DNA from: Cytobacillus eiseniae
Lineage (GTDB): Bacteria > Bacillota > Bacilli > Bacillales > Cytobacillaceae
Assembly (NCBI RefSeq): GCF_017874625.1
Contig: NZ_JAGIKZ010000002.1
Location: 186,001-250,000, forward strand
Length of the DNA stretch: 64,000 nucleotides
Reading direction: 5' to 3'
The position numbers and the translations under genes are program-made. The stretch's first letter is position 1. Each line of letters begins with the position of its first letter. Positions 28,319 to 37,419 of this stretch are shown here, one piece after another. The notes beneath the pieces are model-generated. The model was not told the DNA's origin, made no database searches, and saw only the letters and a list, made by a program, of their open reading frames with translations.

Positions 28319-28837
28319 ATGGAAAAATGGTTTAATGTTGGGAAAATCGTAAATACCCATGGCATAAAAGGAGAAGCGAGAGTTATTTCAAAGACGGATT
28401 TTGCTGAAGAGCGGTATAAGCCTGGCAATACGCTCACGTTATTTATGCCTGATTCAAATGACAGAATTGATCTTGTGATTAAATCACATCGAATACATAA
28501 GTCCTTTGATTTACTTACTTTCGAAGGGTATGAAAATATGAATGAGATTGAAAAAATGAAGGGCGGCATTTTAAAAGTATCAGAGAATCAGCTCGGACAA
28601 TTGGAAGAGAATGAATTTTATTATCATGAAATTATTGGCTGTTCTGTAAATACACTAGATGGTGAAGAGGTCGGTAAGATACGAGAAATTCTTTCACCAG
28701 GTGCAAATGATGTATGGGTAATTAAAGGAAAAGGCGGGAAAGACATTTTAATCCCTTATATTGATGATGTCGTGAAAGAGGTTAATGTGAAGGAAAAGAA
28801 AATCATCATTGATCCAATTGAAGGACTGCTGTCATGA
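28319..28837 (+). CDS. rimM: 16S rRNA processing protein RimM
   Basis: Assembly factor for the 30S head that binds S19. The 172-residue protein has an N-terminal RimM barrel ([19 protein letters not shown], conserved Gly and His) and a C-terminal PRC barrel (about 98-172) with [16 protein letters not shown] and [10 protein letters not shown]. The ATG at 28319 has GAGGTG just upstream; a GTG at 28310 overlaps that site. The stop overlaps the trmD start region, as in most bacteria. Confidence 0.95.
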   Translation: MEKWFNVGKIVNTHGIKGEARVISKTDFAEERYKPGNTLTLFMPDSNDRIDLVIKSHRIHKSFDLLTFEGYENMNEIEKMKGGILKVSENQLGQLEENEFYYHEIIGCSVNTLDGEEVGKIREILSPGANDVWVIKGKGGKDILIPYIDDVVKEVNVKEKKIIIDPIEGLLS

Positions 28838-29580
28838 TGAAAATGGATGTTCTTACCCTTTTTCCAGAAATGTTTGATGGTGTTTTAGGCCATTCTATTT
28901 TAAAAAGGGCGGCAGAGCATAATGCTGTTGAATATAATATCGTAAATTTTCGCACGTACGCGGACAATAAACATCAAACAGTTGATGACTACCCATATGG
29001 TGGTGGTGCCGGTATGGTATTGAAGCCACAGCCTATTTTTGATGCCGTTGCAGATTTACAGAAGAAGAGTACATCCTCACCGAGAGTAATTCTTCTTTGT
29101 CCACAAGGGGAAAAATATACGCAAAGAAAAGCAGAAGAACTTTCTCAGGAAGAGCATCTGATATTCGTTTGTGGTCATTATGAGGGATATGATGAAAGAA
29201 TTCGTGAGCATGTAGTAACGGATGAAATCTCGATAGGAGATTTTGTTCTAACCGGTGGAGAGCTTGGAGCAATGGTTGTCATTGATAGTATTGTGCGCCT
29301 GCTGCCGGGTGTCCTAGGGAAAGAGGAATCGCATCAAAGTGATTCCTATAGTACAGGGCTACTGGAACATCCTCATTATACTAGACCAGCAGATTTCAGA
29401 GGAATGAAGGTGCCGGATGTTCTTACATCTGGCAATCATCGCTTAATTGATGAATGGCGAATGAAAGAATCGTTAAGGAGAACTGAGCTTCGACGACCAG
29501 ACTTATTCGACCATATGGAGTTATCTGCTGAACAGAAAAAGTGGCTAGAGGAAATAAAAAAAGAACATGAAGAGCATTGA
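28837..29580 (+). CDS. trmD: tRNA (guanine-37-N1)-methyltransferase TrmD
   Basis: Makes m1G37 in tRNAs that read CNN codons and so prevents +1 frameshifts. It is a SPOUT-class methyltransferase with a deep trefoil knot. The sequence opens [13 protein letters not shown] and has [24 protein letters not shown] and [15 protein letters not shown] (the knot that binds SAM). The ATG at 28837 aligns with the B. subtilis start; an ATG one codon earlier (28834) overlaps the rimM stop and is equally possible. The rplS promoter overlaps its end. Confidence 0.96.
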   Translation: MKMDVLTLFPEMFDGVLGHSILKRAAEHNAVEYNIVNFRTYADNKHQTVDDYPYGGGAGMVLKPQPIFDAVADLQKKSTSSPRVILLCPQGEKYTQRKAEELSQEEHLIFVCGHYEGYDERIREHVVTDEISIGDFVLTGGELGAMVVIDSIVRLLPGVLGKEESHQSDSYSTGLLEHPHYTRPADFRGMKVPDVLTSGNHRLIDEWRMKESLRRTELRRPDLFDHMELSAEQKKWLEEIKKEHEEH

Positions 29581-29605
29581 AGTTGTACGGTATATATGAT
29601 ACAAT
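29577..29605 (+). promoter_or_regulatory. Sigma-A promoter for rplS, overlapping the trmD stop
   Basis: TTGAAG (29577-29582), a 17-base spacer and TACAAT (29600-29605) predict a transcript start near 29612, about 100 bases before rplS. The trmD TGA stop (29578-29580) lies within the -35 box. Confidence 0.7.
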
Positions 29606-29614
29606 ACTTTTTGT

Positions 29615-29710
29615 GACTTAGGCTGACATATTCAGTTTATTGTCTTATAAAGATGTTCCGCTGCAATGGATTGAGACATGTGCAAGAGCATCTGTTGGAA
29701 GGAGTTGAAA
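29615..29710 (+). ncRNA. Probable ribosomal protein L19 mRNA leader
   Basis: The untranslated stretch before rplS contains AGATGTTCCGCTGC and, near the gene, GAGCATCTGTTGGAAGGAG. AGATG can pair with CATCT, and TTCC with GGAA, the latter next to the ribosome binding site AAGGAG. A conserved L19 leader is known in Firmicutes at this position, and this sequence resembles my memory of it. Structure and identity need a covariance-model search. Confidence 0.5.
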
Positions 29711-29713
29711 ACG

Positions 29714-30058
29714 ATGCATAAATTAATCGAAGAAATCACTAAAGAACAACTTCGTACGGACCTTCCGGCTTTCCGTCCTGGTGATACTGTACGTGTACAC
29801 GTTAGTATTGTTGAGGGAACTCGTGAGCGTGTTCAGGTGTATGAAGGAGTAGTGATTAAGCGTCGTGGTGGTGGAATTAGTGAAACTTTCACAGTTCGTA
29901 AGATTTCTTACGGTGTAGGCGTAGAGCGTACATTCCCTGTACACACACCAAAAATTGCGAAGCTTGAAGTGATCCGTCGCGGTAAAGTACGCCGTGCGAA
30001 ACTTTACTACCTACGTAATCTACGTGGTAAAAAAGCTCGTATTAAAGAAATTCGTTAA
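29714..30058 (+). CDS. rplS: 50S ribosomal protein L19
   Basis: A 114-residue protein at the 30S-50S interface. The sequence [20 protein letters not shown], the [13 protein letters not shown] core and [19 protein letters not shown] are family-typical. The ATG at 29714 has AAGGAG upstream; an extension from 29678 would run through the leader and ribosome binding site. It has its own promoter and a structured leader, which suggests separate control from trmD. Confidence 0.97.
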   Translation: MHKLIEEITKEQLRTDLPAFRPGDTVRVHVSIVEGTRERVQVYEGVVIKRRGGGISETFTVRKISYGVGVERTFPVHTPKIAKLEVIRRGKVRRAKLYYLRNLRGKKARIKEIR

Positions 30059-30065
30059 TCCGAAA

Positions 30066-30185
30066 AGTGAAAACGCCTTGTTCAGCCCCGACAAGCATAA
30101 GATAGTCCGGTGGGAAGGTTGTTCTTTAACCTTCTTACCGGAATGGCTTGTGACCTCGAGGGGCTAGGCGTTGTAACTGGACAAT
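30066..30185. repeat. Structured dispersed repeat, copy B, with a long nested hairpin
   Basis: Nested pairs are visible: AACGCCT with AGGCGTT, AGCCCC (30084-30089) with GGGGCT (30160-30165), ACAAGC (30091-30096) with GCTTGT (30146-30151), and an inner 14-bp stem at 30107-30120 with 30128-30141 that has two G-T-type mismatches. The outer sequence matches copy A at 27756-27838. It lies between rplS and a terminator. Confidence 0.8.
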
Positions 30186-30195
30186 AAGAAAAGCG

Positions 30196-30226
30196 AAAGG
30201 GAGCTTGTATATCAAGCTCCTTTTTC
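30196..30226 (+). terminator. Rho-independent terminator after rplS
   Basis: GGAGCTTG pairs with CAAGCTCC around TATAT, followed by TTTTTC. It comes directly after repeat copy B. The remaining 250 bases to the signal peptidase gene are A/T-rich with no gene seen. Confidence 0.85.
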
Positions 30227-30485
30227 TTAGCAAATAAAGTATAAACACCAATCTGTCTGAGGACGATTCCCCATAAATATTGAAGAATGAGTCGGATGAT
30301 AAATGGGCGTATTCTAGCAATTATTCTGCAATAAATAAATTTTTTTAACGAATAATAAGATTATAAGCCTCCCATCATGTTTTTTATGTGGGATTTTTGT
30401 AATATAGAGAAGTGGATTACAATCCAAATAAAAGCTTGGTGCTTTATAGATGGATTTATTTTTACTAGAGATTGGTGGGGAAAAC

Positions 30486-31037
30486 ATGGCAAAAAAGAAA
30501 AATGAAATTTGGGAATGGACAAAGGCACTTGTAATCGCAATTTTGTTAGCAGCAGTTATCCGATACTTTTTATTTGCTCCAATTGTTGTAGATGGGTTGT
30601 CTATGATGCCAACTTTACATGATCAAGACCGTATGATTGTTAATAAATTCAGTTATAAAATTGGAAACCCAGACCGTTTTGATATTATTGTTTTTCATGC
30701 GCCAGAAAATAAAGATTACATCAAGCGAGTGATTGGCCTGCCTGGTGATCGGGTTGAATATAAGGATGATACCCTGTTTATCAATGGGAAGGCATATGAA
30801 GAACCGTATCTTGATGATTATAAAAGCCAAGTAATCGATGGTCCTTTAACTGAACCTTTTACTCTAGAGGAAAAGATCGGCTCAGAAACGGTTCCTGAAG
30901 GCCATCTCTTTGTTATGGGAGATAACCGTAGATATAGTAAAGATAGCCGTCATATTGGAACGGTTCCAATGGAAAAAGTGCTAGGTAATACAGGGATTAT
31001 CTATTGGCCAATCGAAGATATTCGACTTGTAAAATAA
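30486..31037 (+). CDS. lepB: Type I signal peptidase (SipS/LepB family)
   Basis: Membrane serine protease that removes signal peptides from exported proteins. The 183-residue protein has one N-terminal transmembrane helix (about 12-32). Catalytic Ser39 lies in DGLSMMPTL and catalytic Lys80 in YIKRVIGLPGD. The later GDNRRYSKDSRHIG box is typical. The ATG at 30486 follows GGTGGGG; twelve upstream in-frame residues from 30450 are not conserved. B. subtilis has no signal peptidase gene at this site, but several other bacilli place one between rplS and rbgA. Confidence 0.95.
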   Translation: MAKKKNEIWEWTKALVIAILLAAVIRYFLFAPIVVDGLSMMPTLHDQDRMIVNKFSYKIGNPDRFDIIVFHAPENKDYIKRVIGLPGDRVEYKDDTLFINGKAYEEPYLDDYKSQVIDGPLTEPFTLEEKIGSETVPEGHLFVMGDNRRYSKDSRHIGTVPMEKVLGNTGIIYWPIEDIRLVK

Positions 31038-31061
31038 AGCGAAGGAATGGAGGTGGAAGTC

Positions 31062-31931
31062 TTGACTATTCAATGGTTTCCAGGGCATATGGCGAAAGCC
31101 CGCAGACAAGTAACAGAAAAACTTAAGCTTGTAGATATCATCTTTGAACTTGTCGATGCAAGAATTCCATATTCTTCTCGTAATCCAATGATTGATGAAA
31201 TCATTCAGCATAAGCCAAGATTAGTGCTTTTGAATAAAGCAGATATGGCTGATCGGGACGCAACAAAGCAGTGGATTAACTACTTTCAAGACAAAGGGAT
31301 TAAGGCCATAGCAATTAATTCACAAGCAGGGCAAGGAATGAAGGAGATTGTTCGTGCATCACAAGAAATTTTGCAGGAAAAATTTGATCGAATGAAAGCA
31401 AAGGGTGTAAAGCCTAGGGCCATTCGTGCAATGATTGTAGGTATTCCTAATGCAGGGAAATCGACGTTAATTAACCGGCTTGCGAATAAGAATATTGCGA
31501 AGACTGGAAATACACCTGGGGTTACGAAGGCGCAGCAATGGATAAAAGTTGGGAAAGAATTAGAACTTCTTGATACACCTGGTATTCTTTGGCCGAAATT
31601 CGAGGATCAAGAGGTCGGCTTAAAACTTGCGCTTACAGGGGCGATCAAGGATACGATATTAAACTTGCAAGATATTGCAGTTTACGCACTTCGATTTCTT
31701 CAAAATAAATATCCGGATCGATTGACAGAACGGTATAAGCTTGAAGTCATTCCAGAAGATATTGTCGAGCTATTTGACGAAATTGGTAAATTGAGAGGAT
31801 GTCTAATCAGTGGTGGGGGAATTGATTATGATAAGGTCACAGATCTGATCATTCGTGATTTTCGCTCAGAAAAATTTGGCTCCATTACTTTAGAATATCC
31901 AAATGAACGGTTAGATCCAACCGTTCAGTAA
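31062..31931 (+). CDS. rbgA: Ribosome biogenesis GTPase RbgA (YlqF)
   Basis: Circularly permuted GTPase needed for late 50S assembly. The 289-residue protein begins with [12 protein letters not shown]. The permuted motifs appear as NKADMAD (G4) before [14 protein letters not shown] (G1) and DTPGILWP (G3). A C-terminal ANTAR-like RNA-binding domain follows. I chose the TTG at 31062 because it starts the conserved sequence and has GGAGGTGG just upstream; an ATG at 31047 would place that site inside the gene. It starts 24 bases after the signal peptidase gene. Confidence 0.95.
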   Translation: MTIQWFPGHMAKARRQVTEKLKLVDIIFELVDARIPYSSRNPMIDEIIQHKPRLVLLNKADMADRDATKQWINYFQDKGIKAIAINSQAGQGMKEIVRASQEILQEKFDRMKAKGVKPRAIRAMIVGIPNAGKSTLINRLANKNIAKTGNTPGVTKAQQWIKVGKELELLDTPGILWPKFEDQEVGLKLALTGAIKDTILNLQDIAVYALRFLQNKYPDRLTERYKLEVIPEDIVELFDEIGKLRGCLISGGGIDYDKVTDLIIRDFRSEKFGSITLEYPNERLDPTVQ

Positions 31932-31963
31932 TCAAAGAAATAATGAATAAAAGTTCAATCTCT

Positions 31964-32000
31964 TAAAGGCCCTTCTTCTGCTAGAAGGCCTTTATTTTTT
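31964..32000 (+). terminator. Rho-independent terminator after rbgA
   Basis: AAAGG-C-CCTTCT pairs with AGAAGGCCTTT, with one bulged base, and is followed by ATTTTTTT. It separates rbgA from rnhB. Confidence 0.88.
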
Positions 32001-32047
32001 TCTCAAATTGCCGATACATATAGTATGTAATTTAAAGGGGATTAAGC

Positions 32048-32824
32048 ATGGAGAAATTAACAATACGTGAAATAGAAGAAAAGCTAATAAGTGTAAACGG
32101 CCCAGATAGTATTTTTATGCAAACTTTACTGAATGACGAACGAAAAGGTGTTCAGCAGCTATTGAATAAATGGCTGAAATGGAAAGAGCAAGAAAGAAAA
32201 ATATTTGAAAAGTATCTACTAATGACCAAATATGAAAAGAAGTATCTGAAGCAAGGCTATCAATTTATTGCTGGAGTTGATGAAGTTGGAAGAGGTCCTC
32301 TCGCTGGCCCTGTTGTTGCTTCTGCGGTTATTCTACCTGCTGATTTTTATTTACCTGGCATTGATGATTCAAAAAAGCTATCCGAACAAAAACGAAATGA
32401 ATACTTCGCTAAGATTCACGAAAAAGCAATTGCAGTGAGTATTGGCATTGTTGATGTGAATGAAATTGACCAAATCAATATTTATGAAGCATCTAAAAAG
32501 GCGATGCTAGCAGCTATTTCAGGATTACATGTTCAGCCTGATTTTGTTCTTGTTGATGCCGTTAAGCTTGATACTCCATATCCGCTTGAAGCAATTATTA
32601 AGGGCGATGGGAAAAGCGTGTCCATTGCAGCAGCATCGATTATTGCAAAGGTAACGCGAGATCGGATGATGACGGATTTAGGAAAAGAATATGAGGCGTA
32701 TGGTTTTGCAAAGCATATGGGGTATGGTACGAAAGCCCATCTTGAAGCCATACGAAAATATGGCATAACGCGCCATCATCGGAAAAGCTTTGCGCCCATC
32801 AAAAACTATGTAAAAAAAGAATAA
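32048..32824 (+). CDS. rnhB: Ribonuclease HII
   Basis: Cuts the RNA strand of RNA/DNA hybrids, including single ribonucleotides in DNA. The 258-residue protein has the type-2 RNase H motifs: GVDEVGRGPLAGPV with Asp78 and Glu79, the third acidic residue in VLVDAVKL, and GYGTKAHLEAIRKYG near the end. An extra N-terminal region of about 70 residues matches the long form of Bacillus RnhB. The ATG follows AAAGGGG. ylqG begins nine bases after the stop. Confidence 0.96.
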   Translation: MEKLTIREIEEKLISVNGPDSIFMQTLLNDERKGVQQLLNKWLKWKEQERKIFEKYLLMTKYEKKYLKQGYQFIAGVDEVGRGPLAGPVVASAVILPADFYLPGIDDSKKLSEQKRNEYFAKIHEKAIAVSIGIVDVNEIDQINIYEASKKAMLAAISGLHVQPDFVLVDAVKLDTPYPLEAIIKGDGKSVSIAAASIIAKVTRDRMMTDLGKEYEAYGFAKHMGYGTKAHLEAIRKYGITRHHRKSFAPIKNYVKKE

Positions 32825-32833
32825 GGTGAAATG

Positions 32834-34750
32834 ATGAGCTCATTAAATATGGTAGATAGTTTATTAAGGCAAGAAAAGTCAATCCATTCAAAAGCAACAT
32901 CCTTTAGACCTGGTCAAATTTTTAGCGGGAAAGTATTGAAATTGTTTCCAAACCAAATTGCAGAGGTGCAGGTTGGTTCGGGAAAGGTTATTGCACAGTT
33001 AGAAGTAGGTTTATCGGTGAATGACCGTCACTTTTTCCAAGTGCAATCAAATGATGGACAAATCCATTTAAAGGTTTTAGATGTAGTGAGTGGCAATGGT
33101 AAGCAGCCTTCAGTTGAGAACTTACTTAGACAAATGAACCTTCCAGTAACGAAAGAACATATTTCTCTACTCCAATTTTTTATGAAAGAACAACTCCCTA
33201 TAACAAAAGATACGCTGCAATTAGCTGCTGACTGGCTAAAGAGCAGTACGTCACTTCAGGATAGCTTAGAAAGTATAAAGTTAATACTTAATAAGCAGCT
33301 TCCATTTACAAAAGATGTTTTTTTATCTCTCACTTCCGTTTTGAAGAATGAATCTTTTACTACTTTGATGGATGGTTTGAAGGCGCAATTAAGTCAAGTT
33401 CATTCAAATGGCCCTACATCGATCAAGTTAACAGCTTTATTAAATGAAATGACTCAAACCGATAAAGAAAAGATGAATAGCTTTGCTTTAATGAAATTGA
33501 CGAAAGAATGGATTGGATCAAATGATGAATCTCAATCAAAAGCAGCCTTTCATTTATTACAAAAAGCAGGTTTTCTATCAACAGCTGCAAATGAGGCCGG
33601 GCTAATGAATCAATTGGCTGAAAAGTGGATGGATGCTGATGGAAAGTCGAGTTCCGCTTCTACTGTTGCCCATTCATTAGTTGAATTAATCGAAGGAAGC
33701 CGTACAGGAAACCGACAACAGCTTATTTTTTCACTAATAAAACTACAGGAGCAAATACGAAACAGTTCAAATCCTGTAGATGCTAAATTGCTTGAAACGC
33801 TCAATCAATTGCTGACAAATGTAAAAGTCGGAAAGGTAACACCGCCATTAAGTGATAATGATTTGCTCTCGGTGACGAAGGGGGTTCTTCGTTTGCAGCT
33901 CACTCCTGCTAATAGTATGCAAAATCAGTCTGTATTCATGAATCAGGCACTTTCAATCCTAAATGGGACAGAACAAGCTTTTACAAAGATCTCTAGCTTG
34001 TTAACGAATGATCTAGCGAAGCACTCTTCTACCTTTTCGAGCGAAGAGGATGCCTTGCTTTCGAGTATAAAAAGGGAAACACAGGTAATGGGAGTCCAAT
34101 GGGAGAATTCAAATGCAGTTAATCATCAACTGAAGCAAATCATACGATCATTAGGTCTTTCGTATGAACATGGTGTCATCGACATGTTGAAAAATCCAGA
34201 AATAGATCGAACGAGCCAATTAGAGTCGCTTAAACCACTATTAATGCAGCTGCTAGCGGATGAAACAAGCGTCCCTGTGAAAGATGCGGCAGAGAAGCTT
34301 CTGTACAAAATTACAGGGCTTCAAGTGCTGTCACAGGAAATAGGCCCGATCCAACAATATGTTACACAAATCCCACTATCTTTTTCAGAAATGAAAACAG
34401 ATTTAACGATTCAATGGAGTGGGAAAAAAACAGACCAAGGGAAAATTGATCCTAATTATTGTCGTGTATTATTCTATCTTCATCTTAGCGAATTGAAAGA
34501 AACCATTGTTGATTTGCAGGTACAAAATAGGGTGATGAACATTGCTATAATTAATGAACGAGAAGATCTAAAGCGATTAGCTGATCCTTTTCTAGTTAAT
34601 TTAAAAACAAATTTAATGAAAATAAATTATCATCTATCATCAGTTACATTTGATAAACCGCTAGAAAATAAGGAAAACATTGAAATAAAAGGGAAGAATT
34701 CAACTTATATTCGTCCAAATAACTTTAATGGAGTGGACTTTAGAGTATGA
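32834..34750 (+). CDS. ylqG: YlqG-like protein with a FliK-type C-terminus
   Basis: A protein of about 638 residues at the ylqG locus. Residues about 1-80 form a small beta-rich domain (RPGQIFSGKVLKLFPNQIAEVQVG). A long, helical, Ser/Leu/Lys-rich middle part of low conservation follows (about 90-520). The C-terminal 110 residues (from LTIQWSGKK) resemble the hook-length control domain of FliK: YLHLSELKETIVDLQVQNRVMNIAI matches the LGALRIEL region of FliK in pattern. No transmembrane segment is seen. ATG 32834 fits the AAGGTG site best; ATG 32831 is also possible. It overlaps ylqH. The FliK relation is my inference from residue pattern and from the neighbouring gene. Confidence 0.75.
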   Translation: MSSLNMVDSLLRQEKSIHSKATSFRPGQIFSGKVLKLFPNQIAEVQVGSGKVIAQLEVGLSVNDRHFFQVQSNDGQIHLKVLDVVSGNGKQPSVENLLRQMNLPVTKEHISLLQFFMKEQLPITKDTLQLAADWLKSSTSLQDSLESIKLILNKQLPFTKDVFLSLTSVLKNESFTTLMDGLKAQLSQVHSNGPTSIKLTALLNEMTQTDKEKMNSFALMKLTKEWIGSNDESQSKAAFHLLQKAGFLSTAANEAGLMNQLAEKWMDADGKSSSASTVAHSLVELIEGSRTGNRQQLIFSLIKLQEQIRNSSNPVDAKLLETLNQLLTNVKVGKVTPPLSDNDLLSVTKGVLRLQLTPANSMQNQSVFMNQALSILNGTEQAFTKISSLLTNDLAKHSSTFSSEEDALLSSIKRETQVMGVQWENSNAVNHQLKQIIRSLGLSYEHGVIDMLKNPEIDRTSQLESLKPLLMQLLADETSVPVKDAAEKLLYKITGLQVLSQEIGPIQQYVTQIPLSFSEMKTDLTIQWSGKKTDQGKIDPNYCRVLFYLHLSELKETIVDLQVQNRVMNIAIINEREDLKRLADPFLVNLKTNLMKINYHLSSVTFDKPLENKENIEIKGKNSTYIRPNNFNGVDFRV

Positions 34751-35040
34751 ACAAACAAGGAAGGATCATTAGAAAAGAAGCCGTTGCTTTAACATACGAT
34801 AAATATGGAACAAATGCTCCTCGTCTTGTTGCTAAAGGGAAAGGAATGATTGCTGATAATATCGTTGAACAAGCAAAAGAAAATAAAATTCCCATACAAG
34901 AGGACCCATCACTAGTTGAGCTGCTTGGCAAGCTTAATATAAATGAACAAATTCCTGAAGAATTATATCAGGCAGTTGCGGAAATCTTTGCTTTTATTTA
35001 TCGGACAGACCAAGAGGCAAAAGACAAACGAAAGAACTAG
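34747..35040 (+). CDS. ylqH: FlhB cytoplasmic-domain-like protein YlqH
   Basis: A 97-residue protein matching the C-terminal cytoplasmic domain of the flagellar export switch FlhB (AVALTYDKYGTNAPRLVAKGKG, IPIQEDPSLVELL, EQIPEELYQAVAEIFAFIY). The transmembrane part is absent. FlhB cleaves itself in an NPTH motif just before AVAL; here that spot reads RKEAVAL, so the self-cleavage residues are missing. The protein corresponds to the fragment released by FlhB cleavage. It overlaps ylqG by four bases, forming an orphan FliK-like/FlhB-like pair. A full flhB starts at 63363, so this is a second copy of the domain. Its function is not known to me. Confidence 0.85.
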   Translation: MNKQGRIIRKEAVALTYDKYGTNAPRLVAKGKGMIADNIVEQAKENKIPIQEDPSLVELLGKLNINEQIPEELYQAVAEIFAFIYRTDQEAKDKRKN

Positions 35041-35231
35041 AAAATTCTATATTCAAAAAACAATTTTACTAGTCTATACTACCTACTTTCCTTAGAATAT
35101 ACTGTATTAGAATTTAGAAATTTTAAAAGAAATATAATATTTCACCTAATAAAGGTAGACAAGAATTGTGGAGTTTTATAAAATGAAAGCGCAGTTTAAT
35201 TTTTGATGAGCTTATAGTAGGAGGATGGGAA

Positions 35232-36392
35232 ATGAATATCCATGAGTACCAAGGTAAAGAAATCCTCAGAAAATACGGGGTAGCAGTACCAAATGGAAAG
35301 GTTGCTTTCACAGTTGAAGAAGCAGTTGAAGCAGCAAAAGAATTAGGCACACAGGTTTGTGTTGTTAAAGCACAAATTCATGCGGGTGGCCGTGGGAAGG
35401 CTGGCGGCGTTAAGGTTGCGAAGAATTTAGATGAAGTACGTACATATGCAAATGAAATTCTCGGCAAAACGCTTGTTACGCATCAAACAGGACCAGAAGG
35501 AAAAGAAGTAAAACGCTTACTTATTGAAGAAGGCTGTGACATTAAAAAAGAATATTATATTGGTTTAGTTCTAGACCGTGCTACTTCACGTGTTGTCTTA
35601 ATGGCATCAGAAGAAGGCGGAACAGAGATCGAAGAAGTAGCGGAAAAGACACCTGAGAAAATTTTCAAAGAAGAAATCGATCCAGTTGTTGGTTTAAGTG
35701 CATACCAAGCACGTCGTATTGCATTTAATATCAATATTCCAAAAGAACTAGTCGGACAAGCAGTGAAATTCATGATGAGTCTATACACGGCTTACATTGA
35801 AAAGGATTGTTCAATCGCTGAAATTAATCCGCTAGTTGTGACAGGCGACGGAAAGGTCATGGCATTAGATGCGAAATTAAACTTCGACTCCAATGCATTA
35901 TACCGTCAGAAGGATATTCTTGAGTACCGTGATCTTGAAGAAGAGGATGCAAAAGAAATTGAAGCATCTAAATATGACCTAAGCTATATTGCATTAGACG
36001 GAAATATTGGCTGTATGGTAAATGGTGCTGGCCTTGCGATGTCTACAATGGATATCATTAAGCATTATGGTGGGGACCCTGCTAACTTCCTTGATGTTGG
36101 GGGCGGTGCGACTGCTGAGAAGGTAACTGAAGCATTCAAAATTATTCTTTCTGATCCAAAGGTTAAAGGTATTTTCGTAAATATCTTTGGTGGAATCATG
36201 AAGTGTGACGTTATTGCTACAGGTGTTGTTGAAGCTGCGAAGCAAGTAGGCTTACAAGTACCATTAGTTGTACGCTTAGAAGGTACAAATGTTGACTTAG
36301 GTAAGAAGATCCTTGCTGAATCAGACATTGATATTGTTGCGGCTGAGTCTATGGCTGACGGTGCACAAAAGATTGTTTCCTTAGTTGGCTAA
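35232..36392 (+). CDS. sucC: Succinyl-CoA synthetase (ADP-forming) beta subunit
   Basis: TCA-cycle enzyme subunit with the ATP-grasp nucleotide-binding domain (about 1-240) and a C-terminal CoA-ligase flavodoxin-like domain. The opening [17 protein letters not shown], the [12 protein letters not shown] loop, [19 protein letters not shown] (metal binding) and [15 protein letters not shown] are all characteristic. Its length of 386 residues is standard. AGGAGG lies seven bases before the ATG. sucD follows 29 bases after the stop. The 191-base upstream gap is A/T-rich and must carry the promoter, but no clear hexamer pair stands out. Confidence 0.98.
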   Translation: MNIHEYQGKEILRKYGVAVPNGKVAFTVEEAVEAAKELGTQVCVVKAQIHAGGRGKAGGVKVAKNLDEVRTYANEILGKTLVTHQTGPEGKEVKRLLIEEGCDIKKEYYIGLVLDRATSRVVLMASEEGGTEIEEVAEKTPEKIFKEEIDPVVGLSAYQARRIAFNINIPKELVGQAVKFMMSLYTAYIEKDCSIAEINPLVVTGDGKVMALDAKLNFDSNALYRQKDILEYRDLEEEDAKEIEASKYDLSYIALDGNIGCMVNGAGLAMSTMDIIKHYGGDPANFLDVGGGATAEKVTEAFKIILSDPKVKGIFVNIFGGIMKCDVIATGVVEAAKQVGLQVPLVVRLEGTNVDLGKKILAESDIDIVAAESMADGAQKIVSLVG

Positions 36393-36421
36393 GCAATTGG
36401 AGATAAGAAAGGGGAATTGAT

Positions 36422-37324
36422 GTGAGCGTTTTTATTAATAAGGATACAAAAGTTATTGTACAAGGAATTACGGGTTCAACAGCCCTTTTTCATACAAAAC
36501 AAATGCTTGAATACGGAACACAAATTGTCGGCGGTACATCACCAGGTAAAGGCGGGTCTGAAGTAGAAGGTGTACCTGTATTTAATACGGTACAGGAAGC
36601 AGTTCATGCCACTGGGGCAACTGCTTCAGTTATCTACGTACCCGCACCATTTGCTGCCGATGCGATTTTAGAAGCTGTAGATGCAGACTTGGATTTAGCT
36701 ATCTGTATTACTGAACATATTCCAGTATTAGATATGGTTAAAGTAAAACGCTATATGGAAGGCAAGAAGACTCGATTAGTAGGTCCAAACTGTCCAGGAG
36801 TTATTACTGCTGATGAATGTAAGATTGGGATTATGCCTGGATATATTCATAAGAAGGGCCATGTAGGCGTTGTTTCTCGTTCTGGAACGTTAACATATGA
36901 AGCGGTGCATCAATTATCAGAAGCCGGAATTGGCCAAACAACAGCAGTTGGTATTGGTGGAGACCCAGTGAACGGAACAAACTTCATCGATGTATTAAAA
37001 GCATTCAATGAAGACCCAGAAACATATGCAGTAATTATGATTGGTGAAATTGGCGGAACTGCTGAGGAAGAAGCTGCTGAGTGGGTAAAAGCAAATATGA
37101 CAAAGCCAGTAGTTGGCTTTATCGGTGGACGTACAGCACCTCCAGGAAAACGTATGGGACATGCTGGAGCAATCATTTCAGGTGGAAAAGGAACAGCTGA
37201 TGAGAAAATCCGCGTAATGAATGAATGCGGAATTGAAGTAGCTGATACACCATCTGTTATGGGAGAAACGTTAATTAAGGTACTGAAAGAAAAAGGCCTT
37301 TACGATCAATGTAAAACACATTAA
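36422..37324 (+). CDS. sucD: Succinyl-CoA synthetase (ADP-forming) alpha subunit
   Basis: Partner of SucC. The 300-residue protein has an N-terminal CoA-binding Rossmann domain with [15 protein letters not shown] and [10 protein letters not shown]-terminal ligase domain holds the phosphorylated active-site His in [16 protein letters not shown]. The gene starts with GTG at 36422, preceded by AAAGGGG. It is followed by a strong terminator, so sucC-sucD form a two-gene operon. Confidence 0.98.
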   Translation: MSVFINKDTKVIVQGITGSTALFHTKQMLEYGTQIVGGTSPGKGGSEVEGVPVFNTVQEAVHATGATASVIYVPAPFAADAILEAVDADLDLAICITEHIPVLDMVKVKRYMEGKKTRLVGPNCPGVITADECKIGIMPGYIHKKGHVGVVSRSGTLTYEAVHQLSEAGIGQTTAVGIGGDPVNGTNFIDVLKAFNEDPETYAVIMIGEIGGTAEEEAAEWVKANMTKPVVGFIGGRTAPPGKRMGHAGAIISGGKGTADEKIRVMNECGIEVADTPSVMGETLIKVLKEKGLYDQCKTH

Positions 37325-37333
37325 TTTAAAAAA

Positions 37334-37375
37334 CAATAAAGTAGTCCCCTGAAAATGTGGGGGACTATTTATTGT
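37334..37375 (+). terminator. Rho-independent terminator after sucD
   Basis: AATAAAGTAGTCCCC pairs with GGGGACTATTTATT across a 9-base loop (one unpaired base in the arm). The core TAGTCCCC/GGGGACTA is perfect and the right arm ends in TTTATT. Confidence 0.88.
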
Positions 37376-37419
37376 ATCCTTTGATTCTAAAATAGCATTT
37401 TAAATAGAGGAGGCTTCAA

